A DNA stretch of 64,000 bases from Nitrospira sp. CG24B (lineage in GTDB: Bacteria > Nitrospirota > Nitrospiria > Nitrospirales > Nitrospiraceae): contig NEWS02000003.1 of the NCBI GenBank assembly GCA_002869845.2, positions 75,607-139,606 of the forward strand. Direction: 5' to 3'. The position numbers and the translations under genes were made by a program. This document shows, one piece after another, positions 1-6,289 of this stretch; positions within the stretch are counted from its first letter, which is position 1, and every line of letters begins with the position of its first letter. The notes beneath the pieces were generated by a model. The model saw only the letters and a program-made list of their open reading frames with translations. It was not told the DNA's origin and ran no database searches.

Positions 1-278
1 GCGCCTGAGGATTGTGTCAGGGCAACACCCAGATCGAGCCAGAGTAGAGTGTGCGCGAGACCAGCCCGCTGGTCGAGCTCAGGCAATGCCGCTAGCGCCG
101 CAGCGGCTGCTTTCTCAGACAACTCTTGGAGTTCATCGAGCAAGGTGAGCACTTGTGCCACGGCATCCGGTTTACCAGTGGCCTGCGGCAAACGGGTCAC
201 CAGCGGCTCTGCGACCACCAGACTCAACTCGCGGACCAGCCGCTGCAGCAAGATCTGTTGACTCGACATATCTGTCAT
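1..278 (-). CDS. Unknown protein, 5' part only (runs off left edge)
   Basis: The minus strand is open from an ATG at 278 to the window edge, so it has no stop and is absent from the ORF track. The translation begins MTDMSSQQILLQRLVREL and continues as an alanine- and leucine-rich helical sequence of about 92 residues. A second ATG lies in frame three codons later. I see no strong Shine-Dalgarno, no signal peptide and no motif I recognise. The plus-strand ORF at 49..261 lies over it and reads as a low-complexity Ser/Ala shadow. It is divergent from the downstream FtrB-like gene, so 279-377 may carry promoters for both. Function is not assigned. Confidence 0.55.
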   Translation of the reverse strand, partial: MTDMSSQQILLQRLVRELSLVVAEPLVTRLPQATGKPDAVAQVLTLLDELQELSEKAAAAALAALPELDQRAGLAHTLLWLDLGVALTQSSG

Positions 279-377
279 GACTGGGTATGAAATCGGCTGA
301 AGGGACGGATTGTAAAGCAGTGAATTACCCTTGTAAACTAGCGGTTCTGCCCATCGTCGCTCGTGAGGAGGAGGTCC

Positions 378-818
378 ATGGCTGAGCCAGCACAGGAAAG
401 TCTCGAGAAGATACGAAAGTTCGTGCAAGGGTTTGCCGAGAAAAGCGGAACCATGATGCATCCCAACCCTGCCGTGACGGAGGCGGTGGTGAAGGGATTA
501 GCGGCTCATATCGACGAACTCGGGAAACCGCTCTGCCCCTGTAACTTTTATAAGGACAAAGAAGCCGAAGCCAAGCTCCGGCGGTGGATCTGCGCGTGTG
601 ATGAAATGCAAATCTACAAATACTGTCACTGTCTCCTTTTTGTTCGCGAAGACGGGATGCCCATTACGGAATATTTACCGGAAGGCCATGAAGGGCGAGA
701 CGTGTATGGCCTGGTCATTGATCCAACCCCTGACAAGGGTCGCGCCCTCAAGCACAAGGCCGTCCACACTCCAACCGAGCCGGATGAATCCACGGCAATG
801 TCAGCTTCCTCGACATGA
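378..818 (+). CDS. Ferredoxin-thioredoxin reductase catalytic subunit-like protein
   Basis: The 146-residue protein has the cysteine pattern of the FTR catalytic (beta) chain: CPCNFY near residue 55, then CAC, then CHC about 20 residues later. In that family these residues supply a [4Fe-4S] cluster and a redox-active disulfide that pass electrons from ferredoxin to thioredoxin. The ORF track starts at a GTG at 363, but that codon lies inside the GAGGAGGAGG ribosome-binding site. The ATG at 378, with ideal spacing, is the better start. No variable FTR subunit is visible nearby, as is usual for non-photosynthetic FTR-like proteins. The physiological partner is unknown. The next gene overlaps its stop codon, which suggests one transcript. 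Confidence 0.85.
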   Translation: MAEPAQESLEKIRKFVQGFAEKSGTMMHPNPAVTEAVVKGLAAHIDELGKPLCPCNFYKDKEAEAKLRRWICACDEMQIYKYCHCLLFVREDGMPITEYLPEGHEGRDVYGLVIDPTPDKGRALKHKAVHTPTEPDESTAMSASST

Positions 819-1432
819 CGTGGCATGACGGGCAACTCAGGTGCTGGTTCATGAGTCTAGTGCTGATCAGCAGCGTCCACGCGACACCAGCACAGGCGGT
901 GGTGTCGGGCTCATCAATCCCACCAACCTTCAACGAGAAAGAGCTCTTCGCCTACAGGGCAAAAGGTCGAGGAGGTGCGGCCGGACAGGTGTTCTTGCGG
1001 GCATCCTCTGGAAAAGCCGTGACTCAGGCGGGGGCCTCGATCTACCTGATTCCAATGGCTTCCTCTACTCGCTCTTGGTTCGACAAACATGTGCGAGAGA
1101 ACTCGTGCCCATCCAAGAGCGGAGCATCGTCCCCAGAAAGCCCTGTACCTCATGGGTCCCCTGTGGAATGCCTTCGTGAGGTGATGGCCCACCTGCTGAC
1201 CGATAAGAAACTGATTCCCTATCTTCGCACGACGAGAGCTAATCCAACCGGACATTTTTGGTTCACGAAAGTTCCTGCCGGCCGCTATTATGTCGTCAGC
1301 CTTCTTGAGGGGAGCGGTGGAGCCCACCAGGATGAACGAGCGGTCGGAATTGCATGGCTGACCATCGATCTTGATGTTGACGAAAAAGCAACCAACCTGG
1401 TGGTCACGGACTGTAAAAGCGTTCTCTGTTGA
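815..1432 (+). CDS. Secreted protein of unknown function
   Basis: This 205-residue protein starts with an ATGA overlap on the stop of the FtrB-like gene, which implies translational coupling. The N-terminus carries a hydrophobic stretch (MSLVLISSVHATPAQA) followed by small residues typical of a signal-peptidase site, so export is likely. An in-frame ATG at 851 would give a shorter leader and is an alternative start. The C-terminal part contains GHFWFTKVPAGRYYVVSLLEG, which resembles the beta-sandwich carboxypeptidase-regulatory or transthyretin-like fold. That assignment is inference only. Four cysteines occur in the mature part. I do not recognise a specific family. Confidence 0.6.
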   Translation: MTWHDGQLRCWFMSLVLISSVHATPAQAVVSGSSIPPTFNEKELFAYRAKGRGGAAGQVFLRASSGKAVTQAGASIYLIPMASSTRSWFDKHVRENSCPSKSGASSPESPVPHGSPVECLREVMAHLLTDKKLIPYLRTTRANPTGHFWFTKVPAGRYYVVSLLEGSGGAHQDERAVGIAWLTIDLDVDEKATNLVVTDCKSVLC

Positions 1433-1484
1433 CCCACCGCTTCCTCCGCTGCCGGTCCGTGTGGTCCAGTCATGAGGATAGGCC

Positions 1485-2168
1485 ATGAGAATTCTGCTCG
1501 TTGAAGACGACGCCGATCTGGCTCAATTCATCAGAAAAGGATTGAAAGAGGAGCACTATGTGGTGGACGTGGCCGCCGATGGTGAAGAAGGCTTGGCATT
1601 GGCGTTGGGCAATGCGTACGATCTGCTGATCTTGGACATTATGCTCCCCAAGCTTGACGGCCTCACCCTCTGCCGCCGTGTTCGAGACAAGGGATTCATG
1701 ACTCCGGTGCTGCTTCTGACCGCGCGCAACACGGTGGAGGACAAGGTGTCGGGGTTTGATACCGGCGCAGACCAATTTCTGCCGAAACCGTTCGCGTTCG
1801 TAGAACTGCTGGCTCAAATCCGGGCCCTCTTGCGCCGAGGAAGTCAGCAACCACTGGTTCATCTCCAAGCGGCAGATCTGAAGCTGGATCCGGCTTCTCA
1901 TCGTGTCTGGCGGGCAGGACAAGAAATCGCTCTGACAAATAAAGAGTACGCCTTGCTCGAGTTTCTCTTGCGAAACAAGAACCGTGTGCTTACGCGAACT
2001 GCGATCATTGAACATGTGTGGGATATCAGCTATGACCCAATGACGAACATCGTCGACGCCCATATTCGAGCCTTGCGCGCGAAGATCGACCGGGATTTTT
2101 CTCCGCCTTTGATCGCAACAGTCCGCGGCGCAGGGTACATGCTCGAGGAGCCGAACTCATCGGCATGA
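1485..2168 (+). CDS. OmpR/PhoB-family response regulator
   Basis: A 227-residue two-domain regulator. Residues 1-120 form a receiver domain with acidic residues EDD near position 8, phospho-acceptor Asp51 in LLILDIMLP, and Lys in LPKPF. Residues 130-220 form a winged-helix DNA-binding domain of the OmpR class (NKEYALLEFLLRNKNRVLTR, VRGAGYMLE). An AGGATAGG-type ribosome-binding site precedes the ATG. Its stop overlaps the start of the adjacent kinase gene (ATGA), so the two form an operon and presumably a cognate pair. The two micropeptide genes and their shared palindrome lie just downstream and are candidate targets by proximity only. Confidence 0.93.
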   Translation: MRILLVEDDADLAQFIRKGLKEEHYVVDVAADGEEGLALALGNAYDLLILDIMLPKLDGLTLCRRVRDKGFMTPVLLLTARNTVEDKVSGFDTGADQFLPKPFAFVELLAQIRALLRRGSQQPLVHLQAADLKLDPASHRVWRAGQEIALTNKEYALLEFLLRNKNRVLTRTAIIEHVWDISYDPMTNIVDAHIRALRAKIDRDFSPPLIATVRGAGYMLEEPNSSA

Positions 2169-3586
2169 AATCTCTACGCAGTTTGATCAGTTGGTCCGCC
2201 TTCGTCTTGATGGCAGGCCTCATCTTGTTTTCCGCGCTCGTGTACGCGGTGAGCGAGGTGCTGCTGCATCGTTTTGTGGATGGACAACTCTTCGCGTTGG
2301 CAGAGACGCTTGCCAAGATCGTGGAGCAGCACCCTGAAATACTCACGCGAAGGGGTCAGGGCGGCGCACTTGCCGCCGACGTGCGGCGTTCATATGAGCT
2401 TCCGGAAGTGCCGCATTCTCTTCAAGTGTTTTCTCCAGACGGTCGACTCATCTGGACAAGTTCCAACACAGCAACGCCGCCTTCAATTCCGGCTGATATG
2501 CTTCAACGAGTCAAGCGTGACCACACGGTGTTTGAAACGGTTGACTCGACCAGTGTCCCGGCTCGACACGTATATCTGTCTACCGTACAAGACGGCCAAC
2601 TGCGGTATGTTCTGCAGGCACAAACCTCGCTGCTTCATTACCGGGAAACTCTGAATGGCCTTGTGTTTCTGCTCGCCCTCGGGTCCGGAGCGACGCTGCT
2701 TGTCGCCTGGGTCGGCAGCCTCTGGTTGGCAAAGAAGGTGTTGGCCCCAATCGACGCGTTGTGCACGGGCGCCGAAACGATGTCGGAAACCGATCTGGGG
2801 AAGCGCCTGGCGATGGATTCACCCTATCGAGAATTTCGGCGACTCACTCAGGCGGTCAACTCCGTCTTGGATCAGTTCCAACGCAGTAGCGAGGTCCAAC
2901 GGAACTTCTGCGAGATCGCCGCTCATGAGATGAAGACCCCTCTGACCATCCTGCAGGGAAACCTGGAAGTGGCGCTTATGAAAGCGAGGACCCCGGAAGA
3001 ATATCATGAAGTATTACTGAATAATCTCCAGCAAGTGGATCGGCTCATCGCCTTGACCCGTCCACTCTTGACGCTCGCGAAATTCACCAGTAGTAAACCT
3101 CCAGTCAATCTCGTCCCGCTCGCCGTGGAACCTCTGATTCAAGAGCTCGTGGATGAGTTGATGCTTTTGGCGGATGACCGTCAGATCACATTGCGGTTTG
3201 AATCCCAACCGGTTTCCGTCGTACTCGGCGATGCTCAGTGGCTCAAACAAGCATTGATCAATTTACTCGACAATGCGCTGCGGTACACTCCATCCGGTGG
3301 AGCCGTGACTATCCGCCTGCAGGCCGTCGGTCAAGACGTGACAGTGGCGGTCGAGGACACAGGCCACGGAATCGAACCCGAGAATATTCCCCATCTGTTC
3401 GAGCGATTCTACCGCACCGATTGGGCCAGGGCGAAAGATTCCGCTGGCACAGGGCTTGGACTGCCCATCGTGAAAGAAATCATGGATGCTCACGGCGGGA
3501 GCATTTCCGTTACAAGCGAAGTTAACAAAGGCTCTGTCTTTACCCTGCGTCTCCCGGCCTTCGCCCAGCAAAAAGCGCTCGCCTAA
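2165..3586 (+). CDS. Membrane sensor histidine kinase
   Basis: A 473-residue kinase paired with the preceding regulator by a 4-base overlap. Transmembrane helix 1 spans about residues 8-30. A periplasmic sensor region of about 125 residues follows, then helix 2 (LVFLLALGSGATLLVAWVGS, about 165-185) and a HAMP linker. The dimerisation box is AAHEMKTPLTIL, with the phospho-acceptor His near residue 255. The catalytic ATPase domain has the N box (NLLDNALRYTP), G1 (DTGHGIEP) and G2 (GTGLGLPIV). All motifs of an active HisKA/HATPase kinase are intact. The periplasmic part matches no ligand-binding domain I can name, so the stimulus is unknown. Confidence 0.93.
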   Translation: MKSLRSLISWSAFVLMAGLILFSALVYAVSEVLLHRFVDGQLFALAETLAKIVEQHPEILTRRGQGGALAADVRRSYELPEVPHSLQVFSPDGRLIWTSSNTATPPSIPADMLQRVKRDHTVFETVDSTSVPARHVYLSTVQDGQLRYVLQAQTSLLHYRETLNGLVFLLALGSGATLLVAWVGSLWLAKKVLAPIDALCTGAETMSETDLGKRLAMDSPYREFRRLTQAVNSVLDQFQRSSEVQRNFCEIAAHEMKTPLTILQGNLEVALMKARTPEEYHEVLLNNLQQVDRLIALTRPLLTLAKFTSSKPPVNLVPLAVEPLIQELVDELMLLADDRQITLRFESQPVSVVLGDAQWLKQALINLLDNALRYTPSGGAVTIRLQAVGQDVTVAVEDTGHGIEPENIPHLFERFYRTDWARAKDSAGTGLGLPIVKEIMDAHGGSISVTSEVNKGSVFTLRLPAFAQQKALA

Positions 3587-3719
3587 GCCTGTTAGAATCC
3601 TGGCCCTCTCGCCACAATCTGAATTGATAGATTCCACAAGCTCTAGGTTTGTTCGCCGTGGGTCGCGTTGTGGTGAATTGACCTTTGTCACCAGCATAGA
3701 CGTAGAAGGGGGCACACAG

Positions 3720-3774
3720 CATGAAGAATTCTTCACGGTCTCATCATGGCTGCTTCATCTTGGAGGCGTATATA
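3720..3774 (+). promoter_or_regulatory. Palindromic operator/promoter module, copy 1
   Basis: The palindrome-like CATGAAGAATTCTTCACG (3720-3737) contains a perfect 14-bp core, TGAAGAATTCTTCA. It is followed at fixed spacing by TCATCA (3741), CTTCAT (3753) and a -10-like TATATA (3769-3774), with the micropeptide ATG 33 bases further on. The whole arrangement aligns without gaps to the module at 4292-4346. There is no good -35 hexamer, as expected for an activator-dependent promoter. Confidence 0.6.
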
Positions 3775-3806
3775 GGTAGGAAAGCGAAAGGGGGTGAACA
3801 ACAATC

Positions 3807-3887
3807 ATGATTTCCTTTATTGAAGTGTTCTTGTTAGCCGCCATATTCGGAGTGTCATACGCGATGTTGCAGCTTGCGAGCAGGTGA
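3807..3887 (+). CDS. 26-residue single-span membrane micropeptide
   Basis: This ORF is too short for the ORF track. It begins at ATG 3807 behind a GGGGGTGA ribosome-binding site with good spacing and encodes MISFIEVFLLAAIFGVSYAM followed by LQLASR and a TGA stop. Almost the whole peptide is one hydrophobic helix with a basic C-terminus. It resembles the KdpF/CydX class of small membrane subunits in size and shape, but no kdp or cyd genes are in the window and sequence similarity is not clear. It lies downstream of palindromic module 1. A second micropeptide with the same promoter architecture lies 0.5 kb away. Function unknown. Confidence 0.6.
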   Translation: MISFIEVFLLAAIFGVSYAMLQLASR

Positions 3888-4290
3888 CCCGACTCGGACA
3901 ATGCTGTGGAGCGACCTGCTGGAGACGGGGGGCGGGGCAGAAAGAGTCATGCTTGCAGTCACGTACGCACTTGTGACTCGTGCTCGCCCCCGACAGAGGA
4001 AGTGGTTTTCACATGGTCTGTATGTCGTGCTGTGATCTCGGTTAGTCATACCTGCAACATCACAGGCGTCTGGTTCGGTGTCGCCGTGGCCCTGTGTTAG
4101 TTCGCAGACCCCAATCAGACTCATCATGCAGTCTGGTGCCCATCATCCTACGAGTCACTCCCTACGTAAGCACTACGGCTTTCTAGACACGGCCTCATTA
4201 TTCGGGCAGTTCGTCTTCGAAGAGTTTCGCGATATCCATCACTTGCTGTTGTTATTCGCCGATCAGTTGGCATGAGGTTCGGTCGCCGAA
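3888..4290. other. Gap between the two micropeptide genes
   Basis: About 400 bases without a convincing gene. A small stem AGTCAC...GTGACT is present near 3958-3980. The plus-strand ORF 4078..4275 (65 residues, alternative ATG at 4126) has no ribosome-binding site and no recognisable family. I leave this stretch unannotated beyond that. Confidence 0.5.
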
Positions 4291-4346
4291 TCATGAAGAC
4301 GTCTTCATGATTTCATCACAGACTCTTCATAGTCGAGAGCTATGCT
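4291..4346 (+). promoter_or_regulatory. Palindromic operator/promoter module, copy 2
   Basis: TCATGAAGACGTCTTCATGA (4291-4310) is a perfect 20-bp palindrome. As in copy 1, TCATCA follows at 4313, CTTCAT at 4325 and a -10-like TATGCT at 4341-4346, all at identical offsets from the palindrome. The micropeptide start codon is 30 bases beyond the -10. The preserved spacing in two otherwise diverged copies argues for a functional regulator site. Confidence 0.65.
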
Positions 4347-4375
4347 TTTCATCAGATGAAAGGAGGTGAAGATCT

Positions 4376-4459
4376 ATGATGACGATATTCTTTGCGTTGC
4401 TCGCCCTGACTGCTGTTCTTGGAGTGATGTACAAAGCCGTATACCTTGACCGCGAATAG
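4376..4459 (+). CDS. 27-residue single-span membrane micropeptide
   Basis: The start at ATG 4376 has a near-perfect AGGAGGTGA Shine-Dalgarno. It encodes MMTIFFALLALTAVLGVMYK followed by AVYLDRE and a TAG stop. The peptide is one hydrophobic helix with a short charged tail, similar in length and design to the peptide at 3807 but different in sequence. The strong ribosome-binding site and the conserved promoter module upstream suggest real and possibly abundant expression. It has a loose KdpF-like character. A small GGAGA-ACCG-TCTCC hairpin lies directly after the stop. Role unknown; a partner membrane complex is not visible nearby. Confidence 0.65.
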   Translation: MMTIFFALLALTAVLGVMYKAVYLDRE

Positions 4460-4539
4460 TAAGGAGAACCGTCTCCTCTCTCGACTAGAAAAGAGGAGGC
4501 CGTTGTTCCTTCGAGATAGAACACCAAGCACCCACGCGT

Positions 4540-4617
4540 ACCGACACAACGCCCACGCCCTGTATGGCATCCGCCACCCATGGGCTGGGCACGGTACGAT
4601 TTCCACGTTGTGTCGGT
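4540..4617. repeat. Long inverted repeat, possible structured RNA
   Basis: ACCGACACAACG (4540-4551) and CGTTGTGTCGGT (4606-4617) are perfect 12-base complements enclosing a 54-base loop. The loop has further GC-rich complementarity (CCCA/TGGG). It lies in the gap between micropeptide 2 and smpB, on neither coding sequence. It could be a small RNA, a folded 3' region of either neighbouring transcript, or a decayed mobile-element end. Confidence 0.4.
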
Positions 4618-4690
4618 CGAGTTCGTTGAGGTGAAAGCGGAGGGGATTCTTGATCGTCAACGCGCGTCGATCGAAGAGGGAACTTCCACC

Positions 4691-5164
4691 CTAATTTCGT
4701 TCTTTGATCGCTCGTTCCACTTCTCTGCCAGCTTCCCGAGCTTTGATCGATTCTCGACGATCATGCTGCTTCTTCCCTTTGGCTAACCCCAGTTCGACCT
4801 TGACCTGGCCCCGCTCGGAAAAATAGATGCGGAGCGGGATCAGCGTAAGGCCCTTCTGCTGGGTTTTCCCCAGGAGCTTGTTGATCTCCTTTCGATGCAA
4901 GAGCAATTTGCGGGTCCTGATCGGGTCGTGGTTCATCATGTTGCCGTGACTATAGGGACTGATATGGCAATGATGGAGAAAAACCTCGCCCTCTTTGACG
5001 TCCGCATAACTGTCTTGTAAGTTCACTCGCCTATCCCGAAGCGATTTCACCTCGGTGCCCTTGAGCACAATCCCGGCCTCGAACTTTTCTTCGATAAAAT
5101 AATCGTGATAGGCCTTCCGATTGGTAGCCACGATCTTCCCCTGATCTTCTGTCTCTTTAGCCAT
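4691..5164 (-). CDS. smpB: SsrA-binding protein SmpB
   Basis: The 157-residue protein matches SmpB over its full length. It has an N-terminal beta-barrel with [22 protein letters not shown]-type sequence, [18 protein letters not shown], and HISPYSHGN. The basic C-terminal tail ([20 protein letters not shown]) inserts near the decoding centre. SmpB binds tmRNA and is required for trans-translation rescue of stalled ribosomes. The tmRNA gene (ssrA) is not recognisable in this window. The gene is divergent from the DciA-like gene with a 52-base gap. Start at the ATG at 5164. Confidence 0.97.
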   Translation of the reverse strand: MAKETEDQGKIVATNRKAYHDYFIEEKFEAGIVLKGTEVKSLRDRRVNLQDSYADVKEGEVFLHHCHISPYSHGNMMNHDPIRTRKLLLHRKEINKLLGKTQQKGLTLIPLRIYFSERGQVKVELGLAKGKKQHDRRESIKAREAGREVERAIKERN

Positions 5165-5216
5165 AACCCGACACCGACGCCTTGATCTATTTCTCCGCTA
5201 CCACCTATGATGCCAC

Positions 5217-5720
5217 ATGGCTGGCCCGCGCACACTCGATTCCTTTGGGAGCATCCTGTCGGGTCTTTCCAAGCGGCTTGGTCTTGAATCAAGACTGCTG
5301 GAACTTCGCTTGCAGCGTCGTTGGCATGAACTCGTGGGTGAGCCCATGGCGTCTCATACCTGGCCGACCCAGATCCGCTTCAAGAAGCTCTACCTCGTCG
5401 TCAGAAACTCCGTCTGGCTCCAACAACTGACGTTCCTCAAACCCGCGCTCTTAACGAAGCTGCAGGCAGAGTTCGGGACCGAGTGTGTGACCGACATTGC
5501 GGGTCGGGTCGGAGAGATTCCCGCCGATTCGGAGGCTTCTTCCGCGCCTCCCACCACGGACCTCGGATCACCTCAGCCAGGGGAATCTTCAGCTGAGGTG
5601 TGCTCGCATACCACCGTCATTCAAGATCCCGCGCTCCGTGAGCACTTTAGAAAGGTGATATCGGCTTACCTTGTGCAGGCTCCGCCTCCACCGGTAAAGA
5701 GTCCGTCACGCGTCCCTTAA
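5217..5720 (+). CDS. DUF721 (DciA-like) protein
   Basis: A 167-residue protein whose first 95 residues fit the DUF721/DciA family: LGLESRLLELRLQRRWHELVG, then HTWPTQIRFKKLYLVVRNSVWLQQLTFLKPALL. DciA proteins help load the replicative helicase DnaB in bacteria that lack DnaC. That role fits the neighbouring replication genes gyrA, gyrB, dnaN and dnaA. The C-terminal 65 residues are proline- and serine-rich and likely disordered. The last 74 bases overlap tail-to-tail with the minus-strand gene ending at 5647. The start ATG has little Shine-Dalgarno. Confidence 0.75.
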   Translation: MAGPRTLDSFGSILSGLSKRLGLESRLLELRLQRRWHELVGEPMASHTWPTQIRFKKLYLVVRNSVWLQQLTFLKPALLTKLQAEFGTECVTDIAGRVGEIPADSEASSAPPTTDLGSPQPGESSAEVCSHTTVIQDPALREHFRKVISAYLVQAPPPPVKSPSRVP

Positions 5721-6264
5721 AGAGGATCCGTGTGCCGCTGGAGATGTGGCCATTCTTAGGGATGGGTCCCACGCCTCCTTCTTCTTCCTGATCCTGCAAT
5801 CGATAGTACCCGCGCATGTGCCGTTCATAGTCGTTGATGACTGTGGCATCCCCAGCCAGATACTTCACCAGTACCTCTGGGTCGGTCCATCCGTGGTCGT
5901 CGAACACGTAAATCGTGATCTGTCTATACCAGCCACCGGTATCGCCTGGAGTGGTTGGGTGGATCTTCATGCGAGCAAAATCGTGCGTTTGGTGGCCGAC
6001 CTTTCGAAAACGCTTCACCAGCGATTCGATCTCCTCATCGGTGGTTCCGCGGGGAACGTCCGTGGTGACGATCTGGCTTGATTGTGCACCGACCGTATAG
6101 GGAGGAATCGATCGATCGGGGCGGCTGAGGTACATACCCCCCCAGATCAAGGCAAAAGATCCCACAAAGACGCTCAGTGCGAACTTGACGACGATATCCA
6201 GCGGCTTCTTGGTTTTGGGACCGGAGGAAGACGGAGACATAGGAGAAGACGCTTGCTCGTGCAT
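5647..6264 (-). CDS. Membrane-anchored protein of unknown function
   Basis: The ORF track gives 263 residues, but upstream codons overlap gyrA. The ATG at 6264, 25 bases after the gyrA stop, gives a 205-residue protein beginning MHEQASS. It has one transmembrane segment (VVKFALSVFVGSFALIWGGM, about residues 25-45) and then a soluble domain with GWYRQITIYVFDDHGWTDPE. I do not recognise the family. It appears to be the last gene of the dnaA-dnaN-gyrB-gyrA run. Its 3' end overlaps the convergent DciA-like gene by 74 bases, a long overlap for two real genes. Confidence 0.65.
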   Translation of the reverse strand: MHEQASSPMSPSSSGPKTKKPLDIVVKFALSVFVGSFALIWGGMYLSRPDRSIPPYTVGAQSSQIVTTDVPRGTTDEEIESLVKRFRKVGHQTHDFARMKIHPTTPGDTGGWYRQITIYVFDDHGWTDPEVLVKYLAGDATVINDYERHMRGYYRLQDQEEEGGVGPIPKNGHISSGTRILFKGRVTDSLPVEAEPAQGKPISPF

Positions 6265-6289
6265 GGAACAACTACGCGGCTCGGTCGGA

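Noticed and set aside
49-261. 70-residue plus-strand ORF at the left edge
   Set aside because: Low-complexity Ala/Ser sequence lying over an open minus-strand frame with better protein character.
914-1486. 190-residue minus-strand ORF
   Set aside because: Antisense shadow of the secreted protein gene; no family pattern.
4078-4275. 65-residue ORF between the micropeptides
   Set aside because: No ribosome-binding site, no motif; possible but unsupported.
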